Shown in pieces: positions 47,117 through 58,500 of a DNA stretch of 64,000 nt (positions are counted from its first letter, which is position 1; each line of letters starts with the position of its first letter). This stretch comes from Trebouxia sp. TZW2008 (taxonomy: Eukaryota; Chlorophyta; Trebouxiophyceae; Trebouxiales; Trebouxiaceae). The stretch is from NCBI GenBank assembly GCA_002118135.1, contig BDIU01000382.1, positions 23,791-87,790 of the forward strand, given 5' to 3'. The notes under the pieces were generated by a model. It was not told the DNA's origin and ran no database searches. It saw nothing but the letters and a program-made list of their open reading frames with translations. A program made the position numbers and the translations under genes.

Positions 47117-48335
47117 TTAATGCCGCCAATGACACGGATGTAGGAAGGAGTCCAAGATGGTGAAAAGACAGAGGATGAAAGCATGATCATAGCCTGGATT
47201 CACCATGACCTCAATGCTGTATCTTGCGGAATAGTTGAACCAAGACACTTGATTCCTGACAATCTGCATGCGTATCAAAATAGTCAGAGAATGGCTGCTG
47301 AGTGGTGTCAGCAAATTGTAACTCAGCCTGGTCACAGAGTCAATGTGACCATCATTGCAACTTTTGAATTTTGCAATGTTCATATGTGGATTTGCTTGTT
47401 GGGAGCAGCTTGAGCATGAGGGTCATGCAAAAGCAGACCCAGGCGTTTGTTTGATAAACGGCTACAGCTGTCACGCATGGTTGGCAAATCATTTTTGAAT
47501 ACAAGGGCAGTGTTAGTGCAAACACATTCACGTGGTATGTTGTGAGGAGCAGGAGGTCACAGATTTGAGAAGGGGCCCTCAGCAGATTTGGCGTTTCATT
47601 GCAAACTCACAAAGCATGGAGGCTGCATTGGCAGCCCCTCATAGCAGACATTTCAGAATGGAAAAGTTTGCTATCGCACCTTTGCCACAGCTTGACCTTG
47701 AAAGGTGAGCTCGCAGTCGTCTTTGCCAAAGAAGCTAGCCCAGAACCCACTGCTCGACAGCTTCAAGGCAATTTCAGCACCTTTGCTTCCTGTCAGAATT
47801 GCTTTGATGCCATCAGCATGGCTTGGTTTGCCCTTGTCAAAAACTCCCACGATGGATGCATCATCTTTCTGAGCACCCTTGTACAGAGTCCATCTGCTGC
47901 CACCGCTGAACATCTGCATGAGCCACCTTTTTTTTCAGTTCTAGAGAAATTGCCAATTGTCAAAATGTTGTTGCCAAGCCAGGGATATTGTTGTGTGTGA
48001 GTTTGAATTTGCCAAATTCACAGAAACAAGCGAGATGCACAGACCGGTTGCTGTGATGCACATCAGCACATGCTTTGCAAAAGACTGTTCCTCACGAATT
48101 ACACAGAACAGTGAGGATTTACCGTTGCCTGCATGTTGCAAACAGTTTTGCCAATGTCATTCTTTAGCACTCTGCAATCTCTGAGACTCCATGTGGTTTT
48201 GTCCAGAGAAAATGCCAGATTGCCACTTGCATCAACCAGGGACAGCCCAGGCTGCGTGCCAGAAGAGGGTGCGACTGCTACATGAAACTTGGTTTCTTGA
48301 TCTGAACAGTACTGCTCTCCCAGGACTGCTGTCAT
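47117..48335 (-). CDS. LURP-one-related protein 2
   Basis: Three phase-0 exons: 48335-48123, 47913-47680, 47263-47117; 197 aa. The start is fixed by an in-frame TAG six codons upstream. Exon 1 lacks a Q-rich leader and reads LGEQYCSDQETKFHVAV, LSLVDASGNLAFSLDKTTW, SLRDCRVLKNDIGKTVCNM, a good match to the family core. Exon 2 has GGSRWTLYKGA and DDCELTFQGQAVAK. Exon 3 ends with ARYSIEVMVNPGYDHAFILC and a hydrophobic helix. Exon borders match genes 1 and 3 exactly in position and phase, showing tandem duplication. The CSPxP motif is altered to CSDQE. Confidence 0.83.
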
Positions 48336-49637
48336 TAGCTGCTTTGTCAGCTAACTTCAGCGGCTGCAGGAGTGTCGTCAACGCCACGATCCAAGCTGAC
48401 ACCTCTAAAGGCCGCAGAGTATGTGATACGACCTCTCCTGGAGGCTACCAAAGAGCAAACGCCTGGAACCTCTGTGAACGGAATGCTGCAGACGATATCT
48501 TTAGGCTGTCACTGCTGTGTGCATGTACGAAGCTGTCACTGCTGGCGGCAAACACCTGCTGCAATTGGGCTATGCCGGAGCAGTGCACGCACGACGAGCT
48601 AGGCGTCACAGATTCGGTCGGCAACGTCAACACTATGCCAAAATATCTTGGATCGATCCACACCTCTTTTGCTATGGCAGCTGCTGAGACCAAGAGGCGA
48701 AGGCTGCTGGTATGCCGATGCACCTCGTAATCAGCGTCTCGCGCAATGCTAGCTGTGTCGAGGAGACAGAATGGGATTGCGCTTTAGGGCAGATCGAAAG
48801 GAAGGTGCAAGTAGCTCTCTCCAGATTTACAAATTAGTCAGGTCTGACTGATTGCCTAGTTGTCACTGAAGCCGCGGCGCCTCATGAGATCTGAGCTGCT
48901 GAAACACATAAAGCTGAAGTGCTGTGCAGTCTGAAGCAAAAAGCCCAGACAGCCAATAACAATGGCAAATAACAAATTTAGCACATGTGAGTTACTACTG
49001 TAGCTGAAGGCTTGCACACTGTACAAAGTCCGCGACTGCAAACATGTGTCTAGGTTTTCAAGGTCTCCAAAACTGACGTCAATAGACCTGTGCTCTTTGG
49101 AGGCTTCAGGATTCAACTGACATCACATGCATGCACCTAACAGCACAGCTCAGCAAAGCATAGCAATAACTGCCTCTGCTGTGAGAATCTGCTGTAACAG
49201 CTTGCCGACAGGTAATCATACCGGACAGTAAAAGAAACTGCTTATAACTGATCAGCTAGAGTCACTCTGTGTCTGAATCGCGGTATCGTTGTGCCTGGCA
49301 GAAACTGAGCAAGTGTACTGTATGAAAACTAACATGTCAGTCACTTGACAGCACTGCAGTGCAGCATTGCTGCAGTTGCCAGCATTGCATCTCTGATATT
49401 GAAGCCACATTCATTATACTGAACAGCAAGCTGCGCTGCACAATGAAGATGACCTCCATGCACAAGGCTTATCACACTAGTGTGATATTGACAGTACTGT
49501 CAATATGCATACCAAAGAGGCTGTGCAGGGATGCCTTGTTGTCATTGAGAAAACGAAAAGTCTACGCTGTCAGGCGTCATAGAGGGAGCCTCTCTCTCAA
49601 GAGGCAGCCCAGGAGTTGACGTTAAGGCTGATGCTGA
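48336..49637. other. Intergenic region between LURP-one genes 2 and 3, CpG-rich near 48.4-48.8 kb
   Basis: The CpG-rich part upstream of 48335 is probably the promoter of gene 2. A minus-strand open stretch 49116-48856 includes a plausible transmembrane segment (VLNLLFAIVIGCLGFLLQ), but I have no other support for a gene. Two overlapping perfect palindromes lie at 49471-49506. Confidence 0.4.
49471..49506. repeat. Two overlapping perfect palindromes (16 bp and 22 bp)
   Basis: 49471-49486 is a perfect 16-bp palindrome (ATCACACTAGTGTGAT) and 49485-49506 a perfect 22-bp palindrome centred on CAGTACTG. They share two bases and lie about 130 bp downstream (minus sense) of the LURP-one gene 3 stop, so they may affect transcript 3'-end formation or bind dimeric proteins. 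Confidence 0.85.
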
Positions 49638-51758
49638 TCAAGCACCCTCGCGCTCCTGCTCGCGGTATTCATTCAGTATGACGACAATACACAGAATGAA
49701 GGCATGGTCAAAGCCTGGGCTGAGGGTCACTCTATAGCTCTGCTTGTCCAGAAAGATTGCCTCTCCTGAGCGCATTCTTGTTGCCTACATGGCACAACAA
49801 TGAGTTCAAAGTCAATCATCAAACACAGATTCTGCAGCATATGTGATATGCTACAACACTGTTCAGCTTGAGGCGTCCTGCAATGCTACCTGCGTTGAAC
49901 AGCATGCAAGGACTAAAGCAGCAAAATACGTTTGCAAGTATGACTGGACAAACATGATTGGCCTTCATGGCTGACTGTAGAACAGTGTAATGCTATAATG
50001 GGGATTGTACTAGAGAAGTCGGTGTCGCAAGCTCGACATTTCTGCTGAGCATGTAGGCACAATGTACAGGCAGGCAGGCTTGGTCAACAAGCACGGCAAT
50101 GCCACAGATCTGCTGCAGGCAGATTCAAAATAATAAATGTTTATGCCACCTTCATGATACATCCAAGATGATGCGCATTACTGACGTGCTAGACGCTGAA
50201 CTCTATATGCATTAAATGCCAGCGCTTACTTGTCCAATGACTTGCCCTCTGTAGGTGATGTCATGCTCCCTTCTGCCAGCCACAATGCCCTTGGCTTTCA
50301 AAGAGAACACAACCTCATCGCTGCCTGTAAGCCTGGCTTGCACCCCATGGTGCATGCTGAACATCTCCTTGTTGACTGTTCCAAGAATGGCTGAGTCACT
50401 CACTGTGCCGCCTCTGCAGATGACCCATTTTTTGTGAAGGCTAATCATCTGCAGCACACTTTCAGGGTGAGTACATGCTTGCATTGTGATTGCAACAAGA
50501 TAGCAGCACGTATGATTGATGCTGAACTGGATGCATGCGAAGCTGCTTAGAGTGAGCCCTGACCCATTTCTGGTGAAGGCTGATGATCTGCAGCAGGCAT
50601 GCAGGTTTGACATATTACATGTATATACAGGCTTGCAGTGGGGTTACAGCAGCACAGCAGCATGCATGGTTGGTTCTGAATTGTTGGGATATGAAGCTGC
50701 ACAGTCTGAGCGCACATGGCCCATTTCTTGTGAAGGCCAGTCATCTGCAGCAAGTTTGCATGTCACTCAGAGCACAGCCCTTGTACAACAATCCCATGAC
50801 ACACAGCCACTCGCAAGGACAATGCAGTTGAGGCACTGTGACCAAGTCAGAAGCATCTGCAGTCGTCACATCAAGAGACACTGTCTGTCCGATGCTGAAG
50901 CCATGTCATGTTGGGCTGCACAATGCTGATGCACATGCACTGATCACAGACAAACAGCTGCCTTCTGAAACATGTGTCGACAGCTGACATCATACTGAGA
51001 CTGTGGGCAGCAAGGCTTGCACAAGATAGCAGGGATGGTCACCTTAGCTTGCATGCAAACAGCGATATAAAAAAGCTTGCGTGGCGAGGTAAGACGTCTG
51101 CCACACACACCTAGCAGTATATGCTGGAAAGTGTAATGAGTATCTTTTCTTTGTTATCATGCAAACAGCTGCCTTGACACAACATGTGCCATCAGTGAGG
51201 CTGCTGAAGCTTGATGCAATCTGAGACCATGTGATCATCACTGAGGCAGGGTTGCATATGGCAGAAAATGTCACCTTGGCTTGCATGGCACAAACAGCAT
51301 TCCCTGCGGCATCTTTTAGAACCCTGCTGTGTCTCATGCTTAGAGCTTTGCTGTCCACTCTATACGCCAGCTGTCCCTGACCATCCAGGATGTTTGAATC
51401 ATCGCCGCTCCAGCTCAGCAAGGTGTCTTTGACAAAGAAGGTGGTGGGGTACGGTGAGCAATATGCAGGCCCGACGATTGCTTGTGACTGCATGTTCTGT
51501 TGGCCAGGCATTTGCTGGCCTGGTGCAAACTGCTGCTGATGCTGTGGTTGTTGCTGATATGGCGCTTGCTGCTGATACTGCGGTTGCTGCTGATAGTGAG
51601 GCTGCGAACTGCTCTGGAACTGCTGCTGTGGGGGACCATTGTACTGATACCCTTGTTGTCTGCATGCAACAGTGATCAAATTAGCTGCACACTGAGCAGA
51701 TCCGACAAACGCAAGTGTATCCGAAGCTTGAGGCTTACGGCTGTGCGTAGTAGGACAT
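49638..51758 (-). CDS. LURP-one-related protein 3 with Q-rich N-terminus
   Basis: Four exons: 51758-51739 (20 nt), 51659-51275, 50448-50230, 49784-49638; 256 aa. The short first exon MSYYAQP joins in phase to QQGYQYNGPPQQQF and a long glutamine-rich leader of about 60 residues, then the family core: VGPAYCSPYPTTFFVKDTLL, SWSGDDSNILDGQGQLAYRV, ALSMRHSRVLKDAAGNAVC, MISLHKKWVICRGG, REHDITYRGQVIGQ, and the final DKQSYRVTLSPGFDHAFILC helix. This is the most canonical of the three paralogues and the only one with the extra 20-nt exon. The glutamine-rich stretch resembles leaders seen in many animal and plant scramblase-fold proteins. Introns hold echoes of exons 2 and 3 and a LINE tail. Confidence 0.88.
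50535..50760 (-). repeat. Two echoes of the 5' part and acceptor of LURP-one gene 3 exon 50230-50448
   Basis: CCCATTT(C/T)(T/)TGTGAAGGC followed by (T/C)(G/A)(A/G)T(G/C)ATCTGCAGCA recurs at about 50565-50600 and 50720-50755, copying the acceptor and MISLHKKW codons at 50425-50455. Similarly, 51035-51060 resembles the donor end of the preceding exon (51270-51300). Confidence 0.8.
51065..51145 (+). mobile_element. LINE 3'-end fragment, copy 4, in LURP-one gene 3 intron
   Basis: CTGCCACACACACCTAGCAG then TATATGCTGGAAAGTGTAAT is almost identical to 10382-10420. It is a very short 3' piece of the same LINE family. Confidence 0.7.
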
Positions 51759-52596
51759 AGTCAGGCTATCTGAGCTGTCTATAGCTGGTGTAGTTGGCTA
51801 GACACGGAGGAGTACAACGAAGTGTGGCGCTTCTTTCGCTGATCGCGATGGCTACTTTCTGCCGGTGAATTCAACTGCTTGTTGTTTTCCAGGCGATGGT
51901 CGGGACGCATATACAGAAAGGTCAGTAGATCGATCGCGATCGTCGGCGGAGCCTTGAGAAGCTGATCACGGCTTCTGAAGCCTACCCGTTATGTCATGCA
52001 CGTGTCCTTATCCGCTGGTTCACTTTTACTAATGTCATACGAGATACAACTAAACCTCGAGACAGCATCTGGACAGGGAATTTGTTTGCATGCAAGCACT
52101 AGCGCATCCAAATAAGCGCTTGCTGAGCACCATGCCCTCAAAGTGCCAGCTACGTGGACGCAGCTTTGCTTGTGCTTTGTCCAAGACGCGCTTTGGTACA
52201 TGACTCCTGCTATCCTCACGCCATGCATGCAACTCATGCGAAAAGGTTGTGCAGAGTACTGCAAGCTAAGATCTAGACATTCAGCATTGTTAAAAACAAA
52301 TCAAATGCATGAAATGGCTTGTGTCTTAAATTCAACATGTATACTGACAGCGTTTAATGAACACAATAAAAGTCAAAATGCCAACCTCGGTTGAATTGGT
52401 GGATGACATGTACACGCAGGCAATTGCCAGAAATCTCAAATCTACGTCAGACCTGGCATTGTCATGTGGTCATTCTGTATGCGTCAAATCTGCCCTTGAC
52501 GTTTTCTTCTCTAGCTTCTGTAGCCACTCCTGCTGGCGAGCGGGACAGCAGTCTCCATGGCTACTTGACTACGTAGTATACTCACGCCTTCAAGAA
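51759..52596. other. Intergenic: LURP-one gene 3 promoter and aldo/keto reductase 3' flank
   Basis: CpG-rich between about 51780 and 51980, including GATCGATCGCGATCGTCGG-like sequence, fitting a promoter for the gene starting at 51758. The rest shows no coding or repeat feature. Confidence 0.4.
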
Positions 52597-55500
52597 TTAC
52601 CAATTCTCAAATGGCAATCCAGTAGCAACCTGAACATTCTCGCTTGCATCGTCCAGGGCTTTGACCTGATCAGGGGTGAGGCGCCACCCTAGGGCACCAG
52701 CTGCACTTTGGGCATGCTCGTAGCTCTTTACACCTGCAGCAGCAAAGCAGTCAGCAATGCAACAGCAGACCGCATAGGCCTGCAAGTACACCACAGCAAG
52801 ACCTTTTGGCTTGATCATAGCTTTCCACACCTGCAACTGTACAATGATGAGTGACTTGTCTGTCGTGTACTGCAGTGGCCTGGCTAGACTGATCTGTCTA
52901 GGAGCTTGACTATATTCAAGCTCTTGGCCAGGATAACATGACTGAGTAAACTTGACAGCAACTTACATGAGTATGCCAAGCATGCTCATAGCTGTTCAGC
53001 CAAGGACCATTTGTCAGGTCACAGAAGCTTACCAACAATGGGGATTGCTCCCTTGCAAATGGTCCAGTTGATAGCAACTTGAACCTGGCTTTTATCTCCG
53101 TGAGCACTGCCAATATCTTCAAGCAAGCTGAAGAGAGGCTCTAGGGACTTCAGCTTGTCATCGCTGAAGATAGCCAGTCGAGGTCCCCCTGGTTTCTTAC
53201 CACCTGCCCGATATTTGCCTGCACGTCAAACCTTAGTGAGCCCCTTCTGTAACAGCAAGAGCAGCGGTTTCAATACTCCAGACCAATCATCAATGACATC
53301 ATGGGGAGGTGTTTTATGCAAAGCAAGGAAAGGCTATGGGGATTTGAGCTTTTTGACACTGAAGATAGCCAACCTGGGTCCTATTTGCCACCAGCTCTGT
53401 ACTTTCCTGCAGAAAGAAGTCAGCATGAGACTGAACAAAAAGCTGTAGTACAGACGACGACAGCATTCCTGATATAAACACGATGATCTGGTGACCTCAA
53501 TAGGCTGCAGGGCTATGTGAGCTGAACAAAGCCTTTAGGGACTTGAGCTTTTCATCGCTGAGGATGGTCAGACGAGGTCCTCCTGGCGTGTTGCCACCAG
53601 CCCTGTACGTTCCTGCAGAGAGAAGTCAGCATGAACTCAACAAAAAGCTGTAGTACAGATGACAACAGCAGTCCTGATAAGAACACAATGATCTGGTGAC
53701 CTGGCTGCAGGGCTGTGTGATCTGAACAAAGGCTCTAGGGACTTGAGCTTTTCATCACTGAAGATTGTCAGACGAGGCCCTCCTGGATTCTTGCCACCCG
53801 CCCGGTACTTGCCTGCACAGCACAGTCATGTTACAATGAAATGCCGCTGCGCATCAAAATGTAGCAATGTTCATTTGTAGACTGTGGCAGCAAGGCATAT
53901 CCAAGCTGAACAGAGGCTCTAGGGACTTTAGCTTGTCATTTCATTTATTCATTCATTGTAAATGCGGGCTAGGCAGGCTCAGCAGGCCCATCTAGATACG
54001 TTTAGCTTGTCATCACTGAATATAGCCAACCTGGGTCCACCTGGTTGCTTGCCGCCTGCCCTAAGCTTGCCTGCACAGCAGATCTATTCCGCCCTTGAGC
54101 TAAGTGCACAAGCGGCAAGTAATGATGTGTGGACCATAATCTAGCTGTGTCATTGGACAGCTTTGCCTTGCGTCCTCACATCATGTATCTGCTGTACAAG
54201 ACATCAAGCTGTTTGACACAGGAGAAGAACAGCATTCTAGAAGGACCAAGGTGAATCAAGATCATGGGATAGCAGTTGCATGCAAGCTGAACAGAGGCTC
54301 TCAAGACTTCAGCTTGTCATCACTGAATATGGCCATCCGAGGACCTCCTAGTTTCTTTCCTGCTGCCCTATACTTCCCTGCACAGCGTGATGTTTAAGCC
54401 CTTTGACTTAGGGAAGGATACAGCACTCACAAAATATTGGCTCATCAAAACTCAGCCTTTGTGTACAGGGCAAGTGTGATTACCAATGAGCAGGCCCTGT
54501 GCAATGGACATGTCTATAATGATACCTTGTCAATGCAATCAATTTGTGTAAGACCTTGTACTACACTCAGTCCTGTAACAACAATCAAGAACATAATGAG
54601 GCCTTGCCAGTAAGCAGGCCCGGTGCAAGAGGTGAGCAGGCATTGACACTGAAACCAAGCTCCTTGGCCTTAGCCAGCAGCACCCTCCTTCTCATGCTCA
54701 GACTGCTTGATCCTTGTGCAAAGTGTAATTGTTCCTCAAAGCTGGACCAGTGCATAGGAACTTTGTAAGGGGCCCATGTACTACCCTGTGGGCCTCCAGG
54801 AACAGACAAGAATGCATTGGTCCCTTACCAGTGAGCAGGCCTTGTGCAAGGGGCGAGTAGGCAATGACACTGACACCCAGCTCCTTGGCTTTTGCCAGCA
54901 AGCCCTCCTTCTCATGCTTGCGATAGAGAAGACTGTACTGAATCTGGTCACTGGCTAACAACCCTCCAGCATCCTGTGTCATACAAACAACAGTTTATGA
55001 TGCAATCTGTTATGTCACAGTGAGCAGGCCCTGTGCAAGGGGCAAGTAGGCAATGACGCTGACACCTAGCTCCTTGGCCTGAGCTAATAGACCCTCCTTC
55101 TCATGCTTGCGGTAGAGCAAGCTGTACTGGATCCAATCACTTACTAGCAATCCTCCAGCGTCCTGCATGACAGCAGCGGACACCTAAACTAAGATGTGTA
55201 GCATACTAAGTACCAAATGGGGTCTGGATTGTGTAAGCAAGAAAGCACACTGGCAATCCCTCCTTCTCATGCTTGCGGTACGGCAAACTGTACTGTATTC
55301 GATCACCGGCTGCCAACTCCTACGTCATGTCGACAGCTGCCTGTTTTGATGTGCGTGGTTGCCAGCAAGTCTGCAGCACTTCTGAAGGCACTAAATGTAG
55401 AAAGCAGGAGATGAAGATAATGCACGAGTAGTAAGGGGAGGAAGACATTCTCTCAGCTGTACAACAGTAAGGGCTGTACTGGCAGGCTTGGTTTCTGTGT

Positions 55501-58500
55501 TTGCACTACAGTAGGCTGTACTGGACTTGGTTGCTAGCTGACCAACCTCCAGCATCCTGTGAGACACGGAGATGCAGCTCAAGTACAGTGTAGCATGTTA
55601 TCAAGAACGTCCAAAAGGGTTGAACAGCCAGAAAGCAGTGAAGGCTGCACTGACATGACTGTCTGCTGAAAATGCAGCAGCTGTACTGAATCTTACCTCT
55701 GGCGAGCAACCCTCCAGCACTCTGTGAGACACGGGGATGCAACTCTTGTAACACTGCAGCAAACTAGCAAAAGGCAGGATGGGGGCAGTTTTGAACAAGG
55801 CAGCTGCAGCTAAAATACTGGGCTTGCTAGCTGTTCATATTTGAGTGCTTTGCTGTAGCACTTGTTGGTGTCAGAACCAACAGGAGTTGATCCAGTCGAC
55901 AACAGAGGCTGTGTGAAAAGGGAAGAGAAAGGTCACAAGCAGCAGCCAAACTCACCTGCATGACATCGTGAGCTCTCTGCAATCTCTTCACATTGTAGTT
56001 GGACACCCCAACAGCTTTTGCCAGACCCTGTTTCTGGCACTCGACCAAGCCTTTGCAGAAAGCATCATTGGCCCAGGAGTTGACTATGGGAAAACCAGGC
56101 CAATGTATCTGGTACAAGTCCACACTCTTCTGATTTAACCTATCAAGGCTGCCCTGATAACACCAGAGCAAGTAGCTTAAGACAATGAAAGCTTTTGCCA
56201 GGCCCTGTTCTTGGTACTCAAGCAGGCCTTTGCAGAAAGCGTCGTTGGTCCAGGAATTGACTAAAGCCATGCCAATGTATTTGGTACAACTCCACATCTT
56301 TTTGGGTCAACCTACCAAGGCTGCCCTGAAAACACCAAATTTGTACTCACAGACAGCAACTGCCAGGCCTTGCGTTTGGCGCTTGACTTCTGCCAGACCC
56401 TGTTTCTGGCACTCAACCAAGCCCTTGCAGAAAGCATCATTTGGCCAGGAGTCGACTATAGGAAAGCCAGGCCAGTGTATCTAATACCAATCTACACTCT
56501 TCTGGTTCAATCTATCAAGACTGCCCTGCAAGCACCAAAGTGTGTTGGACAGAATCAAGTGCACATAATGATATCACGAGGAGGAACTTACACATGGTAT
56601 GCAAACTCAAAGCAGAGCCGAGGACACAAAGTAGGTAGGACGTCGGTACTTGACTGAGTCGATCAAGGGTGAAGCTTGGGATGTCAGTGGTGGGTCAATG
56701 CTGGACAGCATTTTGGGGCATAGGAATTGTTGAGCATACATAATGATTGTTCAAAGCCTGCATCCCTGACAGCCAATCACTGCCTATGCATTGATCCAAC
56801 AACCAACTTTGTGGTACCACTATAATAGTGGTTGAAGCAGTTGCCCACGCCGGCTGCTTCTGCTAACAGAGGCTCCCATCATGCAGTCTACTGTGAAAGG
56901 TTTGTTCTGCTTTTCATCCAGGTATTTTCTTTTGCTAAAGCTGTTTCAGTGCAAGCCTGGACCTTCTTCAGAAGTTTTGCTACCAGAGAAAACAAACTTG
57001 TCTTCTCGTACCTTCAGGGCTTTGACAGGAGCATTCTGGGTGAGCCTCCAGGGCAGGGGCGCATACTTGGTGGCAATCTTGACATCGGTTTTTGTTTCTC
57101 GCTGGAAGTCAGCTAGAAACTTTTCTGACTTGCCCCGCCCATACACCTCTGTACACACCAATCAACTTGTTACAAGATGGAAAATCTGAGGCAAGCTTGG
57201 TGACTGACAGTTGCAGCATATTTAATTGCAGTTCTGACATCCGTTTTGGCCTTCTGTTGATAGTCATCCAGGAGGTTCCCTGACTTGCCTCGCCCATGCA
57301 CCTCTGCACACAACAGGCACTGGATGTTTGCCTGCTTCTGAGGCAGGACATCTGAGCCAAAGAAAGTCAAGGCATCATGGCGTCACCATGTTCAAGCCTG
57401 TGCAATGACAGGGTTTGTTGTGGCATTCAATGCTCAGCTGTTGGCAAGATGCTGTCTGAAGCGCTCATTGCTGTTGCCAACAAGGTGGTAACTTCATGGT
57501 AAACTGCTGTGTGTGGTGTATTGATCATATTTTGGGTCCAAACATAGCTTGCAAAGCATGTCATTAAGACATCTGCTTGCAAAACATGCCAAAACCTTGA
57601 TGACATGCATGTACTGCATGCTGCTGTGAAGCAAGCTTCTTCTTTGTGTCACGGCATCAATAGCCTACAACAGCAGTTGCTGATGACAGTGCTGATGTAC
57701 AATATAGTTGGGGCGTCAGATTGAGGCGCTAAAACACATGTCCTTTGAGCAAGCAAGACTGACTCAAGCATGACTGAGGAGGACAAAATCCAGCAAGTCA
57801 GTTGAGGCAGAGGTGTGCTGCACTCCATTGTTGGTTTGCTTGAGTGGGACGTGTTCAGAACACTTTTGCAAGGACCTCATTGTGAGTTGAAATTTTACAT
57901 TCTTTCGCAACCAAGTTAATGCAAAAGTGCTCTGTATGTATCTCACTTGACCAAATCAGCTGTGTCAACAAATGCAGCAGCAGTGTGTGCTCGCCATCTG
58001 CAACAACAAATACAGCAGCAGTGTGTGCTTACCAGCTGTGTCAATGAAGTTGAGCCCTGAATCTACAATGCCCTGGTATGCCTTCCTGCAGTGCCAATCA
58101 CAACATCAGCCAAAAGTCATTGGCAGGACCTGGCAAGCTGTTCATATAAAGCAGCCCTCAAGTGGCAGCCCTGCCTGATCTCATCTTCGCCATAACCACC
58201 ATATGTGTCAAACCCCCAAAATGATACATCTCCCCATTGCCATGCCCCGATAGCCAGAGAGTTCACCTTTACGCCTACATGAACAAGCTGCGTTAATGCC
58301 GGCTTCAGCTGATGCTGCATAGCTTCTGTCTTATGAAACAAGGGGCGTAACCTCCCGCTGGCGCGACTACAACATGACGGACCTGTCTTTCCTAGCTCTA
58401 CTTGATCATCCTGAACAGGTTGCTTTGTGGACGTCGATGCTGCACTGCGGACGTGCAAGGACCGCCTGGATGCCGCTCGGCGCATGCTGGGTGCAAATGA

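Noticed and set aside
51454..51760. Plus-strand frames opposite the glutamine-rich leader (Leu/Ala-rich)
   Set aside because: These are antisense of CAG/CAA repeats in LURP-one gene 3.
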